Assembly (NCBI GenBank): GCA_963170055.1
Contig: CAUJGJ010000451.1
Location: 310,601 to 347,800, forward strand
Direction: 5' to 3'
Length of the DNA: 37,200 bases
Source of the DNA: Halisarca cf. caerulea
Taxonomy: Eukaryota > Porifera > Demospongiae > Chondrillida > Halisarcidae
Of this stretch, positions 11,701 to 22,678 are shown piece by piece; the first letter of the stretch is position 1; the number at the start of each line of letters is the position of its first letter. Under the pieces are notes generated by a model, which saw only the letters and a list, made by a program, of their open reading frames with translations, searched no databases and was not told the origin of the DNA. The translations under genes were made by a program, and so were the position numbers.

Positions 11701-14170
11701 TATACATACATGTAGTTTTATTTAATATTTAACATCATACTCATTGTTGTCAAGTTCTTGATGGGTAGGTTATGTATGTGGAGGGTTTTAATGAAATCTA
11801 CTACACAGGAAAGGGTGACATACAGCAAACTTATACATACAGTACATATGTACATGACAAATTAGGTTAGGCTCGGTTTAAGTCACTTCTTCATGATTAC
11901 TGGGTCAATTAGGAAGCAGGAGGTGCCTGCACGTCACCATTTCCTGGGTGGTGGATTCCACTGAAAGTAGTCATAATCTCCTACTGTGTAACCTCTGTAA
12001 TCTGACTCCCTTATAATCCACCATGGATGTTCATGATTAGCATAATAAATCTCTCACAACTTACATCATTGCTGAATGAGCAGTAAAGGATATCAGTGCT
12101 ATTTGATCCAGTCTCAAGCATAAAAGCAGCATAATTGCTTGAACAAGGGTTGTCACACTGAATGTCCTCTGGAGCAGATAGCTTGCAGCAGCAACATCTT
12201 TCATAGGACATAAATAAATATTGTGCATAATAGTATTGTTGGCAAGACATTCAATGCATTCAATGGTGCATTCAATATAAGAGTATAATACAGTGGAACC
12301 TCTCTATACTGGACACTTTTGGACCTGAAAAATGGTTTGTTATACACAGGTTTCCACTATTTACAGGTAATTTTACATGCATAGTAATGTAACAGGACCA
12401 ACAAAAACAGTCTGTTACAGGGATCTCCCCAGGAAAAAAAGTAGAGTGGCCAAGATAAAGCCAAAATTAGAATATTGAAAATGTTCTGTGTATAGTTCTT
12501 CTAGAATGCAGTTTATTAGTACTGTAAGTACATACTGATGGCCTGGTAGGAATCAGAACAATATAGACTGCTATAACTTTCCTACAGTACTATATATTCT
12601 ATTCAATTGTGCCTGTCTCCTAAACTTCTCTCTTTGTCTCACCCATAAAAGGTAGCATGGTGCTGCGCCTTACTAAAAGATATATAGGGAGACCCCTGCT
12701 GTTATAGAAAGGTTTTTGCTATTCAGGGAGTACGTTTGATACAAGAGGTTCACAGTATATACAGTATGTACTGCTATGCATGATGCATCCTAATACTGGA
12801 TCAATCTCTTTACCTCAAGTGACTTGCTAGCTGGCAAATACCACAGAAAGGATTCAAAAATAAGTGAATGGGCCAACCGTAAATTCCTACAGCATACTTT
12901 AAATAGTACATGCCTGTGACAAACGTAGCTCTCTCATCCTGTATAAACAAAACCATATACATAAGACACATACGTTACATACTAAGGAAGATACCTTGAT
13001 TTATGACCAACTCACATGATTGGAGAAGTCTAAAGGTCTAGGCGGAGTGTAAGTATAGGATGTGGATAACTGACGCTTTCCGAGTTGACTCATGGTAAGC
13101 TGTACAGGAAAAGGAGAATATGAATGACACTCCTTATCACAGTGTATTACTATTTGCATCTGAAAATGAACCTTAAAATGTTATGAGTTTGGTAGGTTTA
13201 CTGATTCTACTAGCAAGCACTATTGTGTTGTCGCAATGATATGCAATACTTACAGTAGGATAATACCACACACTTGCTTACCAAAAACCCTGCACAAACA
13301 TGCAAACATACCTTTCGCATATATTCCACTTCTCTCTGATAGAATCCATCCGTTTTGTGATGGAGCTCAGATACAAGTTTTAGGGCAGCCACAATGTCAC
13401 TGACAACATAGTCAGAATCTTCAAGCATTATTGCTAAACTAGCAGCAAGGTCGTTCAAGGCCTTTAGAGAGCCCCCAGAACTATTGCAGCATAATTTCCT
13501 AAACTTTTTCAACCACTGTCTCTGCTGAATACTTTGATAATGATATAGTCTTTTGGTTGACTGACCGAAGTTAATCACTGTTTGATGCCTCAAACTAGCA
13601 CGAGCTCTACCATGATGCATTACTGTTCTTCTTCTCAATTCTCTAGCTGTCAATAGCAGTTGCTTATCATTCTCCCCTATTTCTACTCCATCCTCCTGAT
13701 CCTTATTTATAGGCATTGGTGACAGACACACTCCACAAAGATCCACGTAGTAGAAGAAAAATATAACGATAATGGTTTGAAGGAGCCAAGACAATACTAT
13801 CAAGACTATTGTTAAGTCTTTTACCAGTTTTTCTTCACGATAGCATGTGTAGTGCTCCTTATTCAGAGTGCGTGATATTGCTGACTGAACTAAAGGCGAT
13901 AATAAAATGGTTCCAAAAATGATTACTGCAGACTCCGCAAAGAAAAGACAAGATCTAAATATCAGAATTATAGGAAGATTCCTTCGCTTTTGGGTTTCCA
14001 TTACTGACCCTCGAGCGCTAGTGCACATGATGGCAGCCTCAAGTCCCAGTATAGCAAGTTGAACAATAAGGTGACTGACATTGTAGGATGTTAATAGTTG
14101 GATGAAAGACAGGCAAACTGAATCTGTTATCTGTACTTGCACAACAAGAACCGCTACGGACATCAGAAGC
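8800..14170 (-). CDS. DAGL: sn-1-specific diacylglycerol lipase (DAGL), ten assigned exons
   Basis: It hydrolyses diacylglycerol to 2-acylglycerol (the 2-AG pathway) at membranes. Exons on the minus strand, all joining in phase: 14170-13312, 13099-13016, 12938-12814, 12197-12065, 11671-11588, 11153-10986, 10915-10719, 10175-10103, 9645-9377, 8965-8800. The first exon holds several membrane segments and SDIVAALKLVSEL, as in DAGL. YAVGIYGWPIHL and a Cys-rich CCCCK segment follow. The lipase fold contains VIVRGSL-like ITVRGSLSLK, the nucleophile elbow GHSLGAG (Ser codon 10888-10886), the acid in VVGNDLISR (Asp codon 10732-10730) and DHHVP (His codon 8871-8869). Those three match the catalytic triad I recall for human DAGL-alpha. 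The protein ends about 30 residues after the His, so it lacks the long DAGL-alpha tail and resembles DAGL-beta in length (about 720-745 residues). The exon after 10719 requires a GC donor. The N-terminus is uncertain. Confidence 0.93.
9744..9758. repeat. Poly-C tract (15 C)
   Basis: Uninterrupted C15 on the plus strand, inside the lipase intron between 10102 and 9646. Homopolymer length is prone to sequencing error; the other strand has G-rich structure potential. Confidence 0.95.
11277..11536. mobile_element. CAGGGTTC-ended inverted-repeat element in a lipase intron
   Basis: It begins CAGGGTTCTATCTAGGA and ends GCAGAACCCTA, a short inverted repeat. Internally it shares GGGGAAGCTTGAGCATTACA, TATATAGCAGGGT and AAAGTATAGTAGGGGGGCAG with 29922-30454, so the two are one family. 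CAGGG ends recall hAT-type elements, but no convincing 8-bp target duplication was found, so the class is open. Confidence 0.65.
12291..12755. mobile_element. TA-flanked CAGTGGAACCTC element in a lipase intron
   Basis: Left end CAGTGGAACCTCTCTATAC is preceded by TA (12289-12290); right end AAGAGGTTCACAG is followed by TA (12756-12757). Same style as 4855-5035, 16679-16853 and 24840-25039. It has no coding capacity. Confidence 0.55.
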
Positions 14171-14973
14171 CTGCAGTTGGAGGGCACTAAAGTATATTAA
14201 TACATGTGTCACACTTATAAAGAACTCATACAAAAATCACGAATATTTAATTAGACACATAGTCTATTTGTCTGATAGTATATAGTAGGGATTGGTCCAT
14301 TCACAAAAATAAAATCGTGAATTACAGCCCAGTTCTTAATGCGCCAAATATAAGCTCCATGAAAATTAGTACCTATAGTGGCTATACAATAATCATTTTT
14401 ATCTAATACAAAGGTCAATTTCTGTTTCATATCAATACTCCCAGATTGGGAGTGGTAAATAATTATTCGCTGACATTAGTTCTAGCATAGTTAGTGTCAT
14501 AGACATAACCATAAAGTATCAAGTACAGGACGTATCCCGGGCAAAGCTTCACTACGTGGATTAACTAATGCTTGTAATGTCAGCAATTAGTTTTGAGTAT
14601 TATCTCCTACATCATAGACATGCATAGAATTGTACCATTATGGACTCGAAACACATCACAAAAGAGTAGAAGATATGTACATGGTTACCAGGCTAACAAA
14701 AAGCAAATATTTCATCCATTCAAAGTATATTGGGTCACCTTCCTTCCATAAATCCTGTATAAGGAATCTCTGCAAATACTTGCACTATGTTCTCTAGCAA
14801 TAATACAGGAAGAAGACCAAACCACTGTGATTATTTATAATTGTAAACATGGTAAGCAAAATTACAATTATTAAATGAATAGGAAGGAATATTCAGTGTT
14901 TCTGCAAAATATCCGAACAATAATAACCAGTACTGTGTAGAATCCCCATATCACAATTTTCATCATAAAACAC
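14171..14973. other. Probable 5' intron / upstream region of the lipase gene
   Basis: On the minus strand a good acceptor (CCCTCCAACTGCAG) sits directly before the exon starting at 14170. The GTG-initiated extension to 14187 crosses it, so it is not the real start. No other exon was recognised between here and 14974. Confidence 0.5.
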
Positions 14974-15047
14974 ATTAAACATATAATACAGTGGAGATCT
15001 GAAGATTTTATCCAGTAGGTTGTGTTTCCTAAGAGTTCAATGTACAT
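14974..15047 (-). other. Candidate first coding exon of the lipase gene
   Basis: A minus-strand ATG at 15047-15045 opens a peptide containing TYWIKSSDLHCIICL, which recalls the W...SDDL motif just before the first membrane helix of animal DAGLs. A GT at 14973-14972 leaves two bases, exactly what the exon at 14170 needs (it starts with one base of a codon). The joined sequence would form a complete first hydrophobic helix. The donor is a poor match and the peptide is slightly short against human DAGL. Confidence 0.35.
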
Positions 15048-15269
15048 TTGCTTAGAAATGTACTCTGTTTCGATAATCCCATGTTTCAGGAATATCATTG
15101 AGTAAAATGTAAAATTCACAGTGGGAGAGAGATAGAGCTTAGAAACACTAAATCCAGAAATGTGTGCAACAAGAGAGATGATGAGACAACATGGAAACTG
15201 ATAGCATTCCTTGAGCAGGTGTTCACATTTTTGAGAATACTGAAAATGAAACTGCATAATACGAAGAAT

Positions 15270-15810
15270 TTGGTGTCACTTGACTTTAAGAAAGCTATTG
15301 GACTGGATGGTATTTCTACTATGCAATTTAAATGGTTTCAAAGGATAAGGTCCTGCCTTTGCCTTCATTTGCATCTCTATCTTCAACTATAGTTTGCCTG
15401 ATGGGAAGGCACCCAAGGAATGGAAGTTGGAAAGGGTTCTCAGTCAAAAAAATGAATTATTTGAACTCAGCAGTATTCAGACTACATCATGCAACCATGA
15501 ATACTAGTTTCTATTATATTACTCATTGATTATCGGAGGATGAGTCTCGATTGTGATCTGTTGGTAGATGAATGAAGCGGCTTGACCTCAGTGAGGCTTG
15601 ACCATCTCATTCTCTGCAATAACAAAATGGACCCATAGGAAGTAAGGTGGTCATGCAAGCCCAGAGCATTGTAGAATTCACAGTAATTAACAGGAACTGT
15701 GAATTGAGGGTGCCCAGTCAGCTAGGAGGGAGGTATTGAGAGGCGTTACAAAGGTCTCTCTGTTCATGGTCTTCCTGCTGTATGCAAATGACTTGTGTCA
15801 AATACAGTAG
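15270..15810 (+). pseudogene. Heavily decayed LINE reverse transcriptase (CR1/L2-like)
   Basis: The frame SLDFKKAIGLDGIST matches the conserved RT block SLDPKKAIGPDGIS of CR1/L2-type LINEs. About 100 bp on, a segment decodes with frameshifts to HPRNGSWK then SVKK (usual PxEWKxxxVxPVxK). Near 15765-15790 FMVFLLYANDLC corresponds to the LLFLLYxNDL motif. Many stops and shifts make it inactive. It overlaps the lipase upstream region on the opposite strand. Confidence 0.65.
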
Positions 15811-16042
15811 CTTTCACACAGAGTATATACAACTGCCTGCATGAATAGTGACTGTTCTAAATTGCTACCTTGTGGTTAGTCAAGTCATATATAGATAATC
15901 TAGGTATATAGTATTTGTGGTCAAGTGAACTGAGGCCATCAAATATAGTGGGTCAGAAGGAATGGCTTGAAGGTTGATGTACTGTAGTAAATGCGAATCT
16001 GCAGGGTTTAATCGACTGAGTGAGATAAACAAGCATTGGAAT

Positions 16043-16153
16043 ATGTGTGGTGTGGTGTGTGTGTGTGTGCATGTGCGTGTGTGTGTGTGTGTGTGTGCAT
16101 GCGTGCGTGTGTGCGTGCATGTGTGCGTGCATGCGTATGTGTGTGTGTGTGTG
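16043..16153. repeat. TG-rich microsatellite with TGCA/TGCG variants
   Basis: About 110 bp of TG dinucleotides interspersed with GTGCATG and GTGCGTG. Reading frames across it are artefacts. Confidence 0.95.
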
Positions 16154-16394
16154 ATGCACACACAAGTGTTCACCATACACAGGATTGTGCAAACTCTGAG
16201 GATGTATTGTGACCCAAGACACATACAGTTACCACAGTACTGTGACCAGGGATTCTGATTCCTTCCCCATATATGTCGTGAAGATTGGGTTTGGACACCA
16301 GTTATCTGAGCCCAGAGGCTATACTGTATATAAAACATGGAATCATCTCTTACTCAATCAGGCAATTTTCTTTGATCAGTTCTGTTGATAAGCT

Positions 16395-16435
16395 TATAAG
16401 GGAAGCCCTTAGCTAGTGGCTACTATTCTAGGCAC
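16395..16435 (-). repeat. Possible LINE 3' terminal fragment (minus orientation)
   Basis: On the minus strand GTAGCCACTAGCTAAGGGC and CTTCCCTTATAAG resemble the 27154-27200 (minus) and 7520-7560 (plus) sequences. Weak on its own. Confidence 0.3.
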
Positions 16436-16457
16436 CTTGAAACAGCACAATAGATTT

Positions 16458-16475
16458 GGGGGGGGGGGGGGGGGG
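16458..16475. repeat. Poly-G tract (18 G)
   Basis: Uninterrupted G18, G-quadruplex-capable and error-prone in sequencing. Confidence 0.97.
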
Positions 16476-16678
16476 TGATATGAAGACAACACTAAATAGA
16501 AAGAGGATACAAAACCAGGAAGAAACATAATAATACACATAAATTAGTGTAATAGAATTATGCAATTCCGCAAAGTATCATCATTACAATTTAAAAATAA
16601 ATGGAAGCGGGTCATGCAATTGGATCAAAATGACAAAAAATCTTCTAGAGAATTTATCCTGGGAGCTATAATCACGTA

Positions 16679-16853
16679 CAGTAGAACCTCGTTAGTAAGA
16701 CACTGTTAATGAGTAATACCTGGTTAGGAAGTACAAGGATATGATACCCCAGCTTATAACCCATAATACTAATCTATATGGTTAGCAAGTACTACTGATA
16801 GTGAGTAGCAATTTGGAGGGTCCCCAGGTGTACTCACTAATGAGGTTTGACTG
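16679..16853. mobile_element. TA-flanked Tigger-like MITE (175 bp)
   Basis: Ends CAGTAGAACCTCGTTAGTAA and TGAGGTTTGACTG are inverted repeats flanked by TA on both sides (16677-16678 and 16854-16855), the classic Tc1/mariner-Tigger arrangement. No ORF inside. Confidence 0.8.
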
Positions 16854-16975
16854 TAGTGAGACAGGTGGAGAGTACCACAAAGATGCACCACAGTGTGAAA
16901 TTGTACATGTGTACATGTACCATTTTCATAACTACCGTTTCTCATGTCAATGAATCATACTTGCATGGTTAACTC

Positions 16976-17512
16976 TAGTCTCGTGAACCAGACCACCCAG
17001 TGGAGGCGTGGTCCGATACATTTGCTCAATATTTTAACTAAATGGAAATTTATGGTATGGTGCGTGACATCAGGTGTTTACACTAAATCATGCCATAGAT
17101 ATTTGACCCATTGAGGTATTGCAAACATCCGTAAGGTGTGGAAAGGATCACAGTCGTTCACAGTGATGGGTACTTATATCTTGTGTGGCCAATTTCATGC
17201 ACCCTGTCACAGAATAATTACCATATCGTGGATCACACCCATGTCAAAGGCCTTCAAAGACCACACTGATTGAAATTTAGATGGTAAAGCAGTCATTAAA
17301 TCTTGCTTCCATCTTTCAGAAAAAATCACACACAAGATTAAGCTGTCCAGGATTCTTTACACCTACTGTTTGTGTTTTAGTATCTATGATAGAATAGGGA
17401 GATTGGGGTGCCTGCCAAGATGTTGGCAGATGCCTGTAGGGGGCGGGTATTTAAATAAGCATGTAACTGCACCAGACCACCCCTCCACCGGGTGGTCTGG
17501 TTTATGAGACTA
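16976..17512. mobile_element. TAGTCTC-TIR element 1 (537 bp, 9-bp TSD)
   Basis: Left end TAGTCTCGTGAACCAGACCA and right end (reverse complement) TAGTCTCATAAACCAGACCA continue as imperfect inverted repeats for about 40 bp. Target duplications GGTTAACTC (16967-16975) and GGCTAACTC (17513-17521) agree at 8 of 9 positions. No coding sequence was recognised inside. A 9-bp duplication with long TIRs is typical of Mutator-like elements, but other superfamilies are not excluded. Confidence 0.85.
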
Positions 17513-17521
17513 GGCTAACTC

Positions 17522-18599
17522 TGATGTCCCAAGGAGACCTGTCTTTGCATTTGAAGTACATGTTATAATTCACCTCCCATTCTCCTCATTTAAGTGCCTA
17601 AAACAAACTATGCAGTTGTCTTGACCAAACAATTTATTGATGGACATTTTTGTTTATTTGTGTATTTTGCTAAACTTAAACAATTTATTTGTGGATGGTT
17701 TTTGATTAATTGCCAGGCAGTAATGTAAAACTAATTGCATAAGATATTCACTTTCTGTAAGTGATCACTTATCCGAACATTTCAGCTATCCTGACACCCT
17801 TTGGTTCCAAGGTGTTTGCATACGCTTTATATTATCTATGGTATAACTGACTTTCTACTGTACCCCAACTGAAACCATAATAATATTATTATGTCAGGTA
17901 AAGTGGGGCAAACTGGAACAGTGGGGTAATTCAGAGCCATGCAATCAAAAGCAGTATCAACAGCAGCTTACAGGCCTTATTCTTGATCAGCGTTGTCTAT
18001 GGGAATCGGGGATTCAGCAGTGGTAAATATGGCTAGACAGCATAACTGCACCAATAGTGAAGACCCTGTTCCTCTTTACCCCTAGTGCTCCATTTTACCC
18101 TCATAAATGCACATACGTTCATGCAATAATAATCCTCTGATGGTATCCATGGGATCTGCACGGGTATGCAAATTTCAGAATGTCTGTTAATATTTCATTT
18201 TCTAAGGAGAATAGACCAAATCATCCGGCAAAACTGATTGTGACTGAGTGAAGTATGAAAAGAACAATCTTGCAGAACTCCAATGCTAGAATTCTAGAAA
18301 ACACTCTGAAGGAAAGAAAACTTGAAGACCAAAAGCTTACCATGGTATTCTGACAACTATAGCCAAAAAGGCGGGAATCACGAAATCATCAGTACCCGCA
18401 TTCCAACGTTTCTTGCAGCAGACTAAAGACGGCATTATTAAATATACTTATATCTGTATCACCTCTTCGTCGATAGTTCCTTAGTTTTGTGAGTATACAG
18501 TATTACACTGGCGGCAGGTCTTCCATGACCACTTTTAGGTATGCTTTTAGCATAGTTAGGTATGTAGTCTATCCATAGATACTCAAACCCCACGCAGCG
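17522..18599. other. Intergenic region, no gene recognised
   Basis: AT-rich sequence without supported ORFs. A fragment near 17765-17870 (TATCCGAACATTTCAGC...CTACTGTA) resembles a degraded TA-type inverted-repeat element. Confidence 0.4.
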
Positions 18600-18668
18600 G
18601 GTGCACGTTAGTCTCGCGTAACCAGACCGTAATGTCGCCTCCTTTATTCGGGGACTACGTATAGTCCC

Positions 18669-18811
18669 CTAGTTCAGCCAGCTGTGACCATAGATACTGA
18701 GTATCTATGCTGTGACCCACGTTTGTACGCACGCGTCGGCGCTTACGTATAAATGTGGGTCACAGCTGGCTGGACCATAGACGTAGTATAGAGTGTCTAT
18801 GGCTGAACTAG
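18669..18811. mobile_element. Small hairpin/MITE nested near the left TIR
   Basis: Ends CTAGTTCAGCCA and TGGCTGAACTAG are perfect 12-bp inverted repeats. Inside, CATAGATAC-TGA-GTATCTATG forms a 9-bp stem, and GCTGTGACCCAC pairs with GTGGGTCACAGC. The right-end motif GTGTCTATG..TGAACTAG recurs near 20895-20914, suggesting another partial copy. Confidence 0.75.
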
Positions 18812-18903
18812 TAGTTTTTACACAAATTAGTTAATTTAGCAAATCTTACAATGTAACATAGCACATAGCTATAGAGAGCTTCAAGTCATTGAGTCTGGTT
18901 CAT

Positions 18904-19727
18904 TCATACATGGCCCTCATTGATGATCACATCGATGGGGGTATCATTCAGGTCAAGTTTTGCTGGTCTGTGCAGGGCTAATCTTTCACCTCTCAGGCAT
19001 AGATTGGCAGAGTCGATGAGTGAGAATCCAAGCTTACATTGGATCATCTTCATTGTCTCACTGTATGGTGAGGAGTGCTTCAGGCTGATCAACGAGGCTA
19101 ATCTTTTATCAAAGATTGCCACAGAAGGTCCCAACCCACCTGTTGCAGACAGCACAATGGGTGTAAAGGAGCCATGTTCAACCTCAATGATTCTCCTCTC
19201 ATAGTGCCTTCTCTTCTCCTTTTCATTCTGTCTGTAGGCTGATTGGATGGTCTGGTTGGCGTAGGCTCGTGCAAATGGGTTGAACACCCTTATGTCGAAG
19301 AAAGCACTTTGTTTCCCCAGAAACCCAGGGCCTTCACATCAAGTCTTGCTTGATCCTCAACATTTTCGGTTCTGTATACGCAGGAATGTTTCTCCAGATA
19401 TAGGTTGGAGATGAGGCTCAATTTCTACACTTGGACACAGTTCAGTTAGGAGCTGAGCAGTCAATTCTCGGATGTGATTGTGCCTCACTGTAGGGAATGC
19501 TCCTTTGTGCCAATTGAGAGCATGGGTGGTGGAGAATGGAGCACCACACGAGCAGTGACTTGGTAGCCTTGGGGGATCCCAGTCATATCGAATACAAAGG
19601 GCATTGCGAAAGGCCTGCTTATGTAAGGAGAACCCATGGAATTTAATTGGAAGTGTGATGAGCCATGTGGATGCCCCTTTCTCCGTTGCCAATTCCACAG
19701 CCTTCTGAAGCTTTGGTGGCAATGAGC
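18904..19727 (-). pseudogene. 3' fragment of RT/CCHC/nuclease-like ORF
   Basis: Two adjacent frames on the minus strand give, in order: PPKLQKAVELATEKGAS, WLITLPIKFHGFSLHK, the zinc-knuckle region PSHCSCG...HALN (last Cys replaced), RHNHIRELTAQLLTELCP, then after a frameshift near 19290-19350 FFDIRVFNP, EHGSFTPIVLSATGG, KRLASLIS and a stop at 18904. It is homologous to 2300-3152 and 27759-28257. The RT catalytic core is absent. The homology begins about 55 bp inside the right TIR of the enclosing element. Confidence 0.85.
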
Positions 19728-19814
19728 TGGGCTAGTGGTCCCCGAATAAAGGCAATATTGCGGTCTGGCCACTTGAGACTAGGTGCACGTACCATACACT
19801 GAGAGATCCTCAAC

Positions 19815-19994
19815 TAGTCTCGCCGAGCCAGACCATTTCCTTTTATCTTCACACGTTCCGAAGTAGGCTAGCCAGCTAGACCGTTCCTATCTGGTGCTGA
19901 GGGGCGCTAGCGGAGAAGGTCTAGCTTGTTAAACTAGTTCCAAAGGAACTTCTTCGTGAGAAGATAAGCAGAAGGGTCTGGCTCTGCGAGACTA
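19815..19994. mobile_element. TAGTCTC-TIR element 3 (180 bp, 9-bp TSD)
   Basis: Left end TAGTCTCGCCGAGCCAGACC and inverted right end TAGTCTCGCAGAGCCAGACC differ at one base and continue inward (TTATCTTC..CACG on both sides). Flanking duplications ATCCTCAAC (19806-19814) and ATCCTCAAT (19995-20003) match at 8 of 9. It sits only about 30 bp from element 2. Non-coding. Confidence 0.88.
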
Positions 19995-20409
19995 ATCCTC
20001 AATGGACACACCCCTCTGCCTAATTCCAAATACACGCAGCCATTTTTATGCGAGTGTTATAATTTTTCAAATTGATAATCCATTGCTTGATGAACTGTTT
20101 TCTTGTAGGGTTTTCTCTTTTTGAAATTACATACATGCATGTAACATTTTAATTTATCATCTTGATATTGTCTTGGTGTATATTATTCCTATTTTGTTAT
20201 TTTCACCACTGTATCATAATATTATGATCTTGTTGCTGTTTATTGAAACATTTGTTTGTTGCCATAATAGTTACATTGTTTCTGATTTTCCATGTCCTTA
20301 TCACTGTGTCTGTTGTAGTCTGACCTTTATTCTTGTCCTTGCGTCCAATGTTGTTTGTCACTGTCACTGCAGGGCTCAGTGCTACTTTTCATGATCGATT
20401 GTTTCCTTT

Positions 20410-20510
20410 CGTATTCAATTCAATTCAATTCAAATATTAATGTGCATCATGCCAACTAGGGCACTAGGACACGGCATGGTCCAAAGTATAGCACTAAGCA
20501 TACAGACAAA
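20410..20510 (-). repeat. LINE 3' end with (TTGAA)n tail
   Basis: Read on the minus strand, GCCCTAGTTGGCATGATGCA is followed by AATATTTGAATTGAATTG and further TTGAA units (20412-20433). A short pentamer tail after a unique 3' region is characteristic of CR1/L2/RTE-type retrotransposon insertions. The upstream body is not recognisable. Confidence 0.5.
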
Positions 20511-21388
20511 GACATAAGGGGCCGGGTAAAATAAATAAGTGATACAGGCTATACACAACAAAAGCAAAAGTGAATCATCCTTAAAGCTGGTTATATCTTA
20601 AACTTATAGCATACTGTAGTCCTGTGGACTTACCAAGCAGGCCCCTTATGATAATATTAAATAATCTGCAGCTAATCCTGAATTTTTGCGGTGAACTTTG
20701 GAAGGCTCCAGGGAGTTATGAAATTGCCTTCACACACAACATACCAGTGTCTAGAACACAGTTTCATGTTATGCAACTGGATGTTTCACGAAATATGTCC
20801 AATCACAATACAATATATAGCTTTACTAACTATAGGTGAATCAAGCAGCACAACAAACCATGTAGACACTCTAAATCTGGTAATGTAGCTGAGAGTGTCT
20901 ATGAATGAACTAGCATTAGTTTGCATATGCCCACTCATCTTCCCAACCCAGTTGTGATCTTCCAAAAATCAATCTTGTTTATCACAAGGTATAGATTCTC
21001 ATGCCACCAAAATTACATATATAGACCATACTAGAAGCGTATAACAATGGAATATATATTTTTATCTAGTGTTACTAAATGAAAGAGGGTGCAAATGCAT
21101 CTAACCAAACACTGTACGGAGACTTCCCCAATAGCTATATTCTTATAGTCAGTATAATAATAAATAACACATTAATTTTGTAAAATTAATAAATATCCTT
21201 TACCTGTAATTATGGATAACAGCTACCTAACCTAGAGTATTTACTATTTCATAATAAGCATCAGTACCAACATGCTACCACATAGCTATACATACCGGCT
21301 ACGTAACTATTAAATACTATACATACATGCAGTACTGTATACTCCATGTCAATGTACAATCTTTCTCAGGTCCAAACAATCAAATTAA
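20511..21388. other. Intergenic / 3' region of the PHYHD1-like gene
   Basis: No supported gene. Near 20860-20914 an inverted pair TAGACACTCT / AGAGTGTCTA precedes TGAACTAG, matching the right end of the nested element at 18669-18811. The rest is AT-rich. Confidence 0.4.
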
Positions 21389-22461
21389 CTAAGAATACGA
21401 GATAGTAGGAAAGGGGAGATCTTTAGAGGGTTGCAACCAATTTCTTTTGTCATAGGTGGACACTGCATCATCATAAGCATGGAAGGTGAATATTACTCTG
21501 GATCGATCTGACTCATTCCTAGAACTTTTGTGCAAAACATTGCCATGAATCAGCACCATACTTCCTTTCTTTGCCTCAGCTGGAACATAAGAGCTCTCAT
21601 CAACATCACTCAACTCTCCAAAAGTTTCCACAGTATATGCATAGTTATCTGGATCATCCTCAGTTCTAATCACCCTTCTTGTGACTGGATAGTTTTGCGA
21701 TCCAGGAGCAAACCAAAGACAGCCGTTATCTTTCATGGCGTCTTCGAGTGCTAGCCAAAATCCGTAAAGATGATGTGGCGGTTCTGTATACAAGAACGTA
21801 GAATCTCGATGTGGTTTAACAACCCCGCCAATTTTGGGGGGCTTGAGAATGCACATTCCTTGAATCACAGCTGGCCTTGTCATTCCTAAGCTTTTCGCCA
21901 GAGTTGCTATTTTCTCACCGTGCGTGAACTCCTTGAATACTGGATCTCTAGCATGCACAGCATGAGCCACTTTATTGATTCCATTCTTAGGGTCCACCTT
22001 NNNNNNNNNNNNNNNNNNNNNNNNNNNNNNNNNNNNNNNNNNNNNNNNNNNNNNNNNNNNNNNNNNNNNNNNNNNNNNNNNNNNNNNNNNNNNNNNNNNN
22101 NNNNNNNNNNNNNNNNNNNNNNNNNNNNNNNNNNNNNNNNNNNNNNNNNNNNNNNNNNNNNNNNNNNNNNNNNNNNNNNNNNNNNNNNNNNNNNNNNNNN
22201 TAGCGATCCGTCTTCATTCAAAGCTTTCTCTTCGAAGAAAAAACGTATCTTATCGCTGCTAGTCCTGAAATATTTATTGCTGGCATCAGATCGATTCTCC
22301 ATGGTATAGATAGGGTGCTTCGTGAAATCAGCTTCGTCAATAATTTCATAACATCGCTTCTTTAAGGCATCACATTCGGCGTCTGAGCAGAAGTTTTCGA
22401 TAACCAGAAATCCATCCTTGTGGTACTTTTCAACCTGTTCTGGAGACAATTGAGCAGCCAT
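21389..22461 (-). CDS. PHYHD1: Phytanoyl-CoA dioxygenase domain protein, PHYHD1-like, interrupted by N gap
   Basis: This is an Fe(II)/2-oxoglutarate-dependent oxygenase of the PhyH family. It starts at 22461 with AAQLSPEQVEKYHKDGFLV, close to the vertebrate PHYHD1 N-terminus, and continues to 22201 (87 residues). After 200 N it resumes at 22000 (KVDPKNGINK) and ends at a stop at 21389 (203 residues). Joining the edges gives 290 residues, against 291 that I recall for human PHYHD1. Numbered that way, the iron ligands are His151 and Asp153 (KPHRDSTFLYTEP) and His244 (IHGNVLHKS), with the probable 2-oxoglutarate Arg in SDRSR (253/255). CLWFAPGS and NWLQP..DLPFP are also family motifs. No introns are evident, unlike the lipase gene. 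The natural substrate of PHYHD1 is not well defined. Confidence 0.93.
22001..22200. other. Assembly gap of exactly 200 N
   Basis: The gap lies inside the PHYHD1-like gene. The round length suggests a placeholder and not a measured distance. The coding frame meets exactly across its two edges (codon CTA before, AAG after, on the minus strand), while 200 nt counted literally would shift the frame. Confidence 0.97.
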
Positions 22462-22678
22462 AATTTCAGTCTATATCACGTGATTATCAACTCAAGCCTG
22501 GGTATATCATAGATATAGTCTGCCACATCCCAAGGAATTTGGCACCCCCTCTATACATTATTAACTAGTTGTGAACAAAGTTCAGAACCTCGCTAAAAGG
22601 GAAGGACATGGAAATTAAATGGGAATGGGATCATGAATAAAATAATTGTTGGCATAAAATATTAATGTGGTTGTGAGC

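Larger units (their letters stand above)
18609..19781. mobile_element. TAGTCTC-TIR element 2 (1173 bp) carrying RT-family sequence
   Basis: The left end TAGTCTCGCGTAACCAGACC and the inverted right end TAGTCTCAAGTGGCCAGACC extend inward as a roughly 50-bp TIR (both then contain CTTTATTCGGGGAC). It is flanked by a perfect 9-bp duplication GGTGCACGT (18600-18608 and 19782-19790). Inside are a nested hairpin element (18669-18811) and a minus-strand fragment of the RT/CCHC/nuclease-like ORF (18904-19727). The size excludes a complete transposase or RT, so it is a deletion derivative or a capture. Confidence 0.9.

Noticed and set aside
14039..14233. Alternative short frames and a GTG start at 14187 for the lipase exon
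   Set aside because: The sequence crosses a clear intron acceptor ending at 14171, and animal genes rarely start at GTG.
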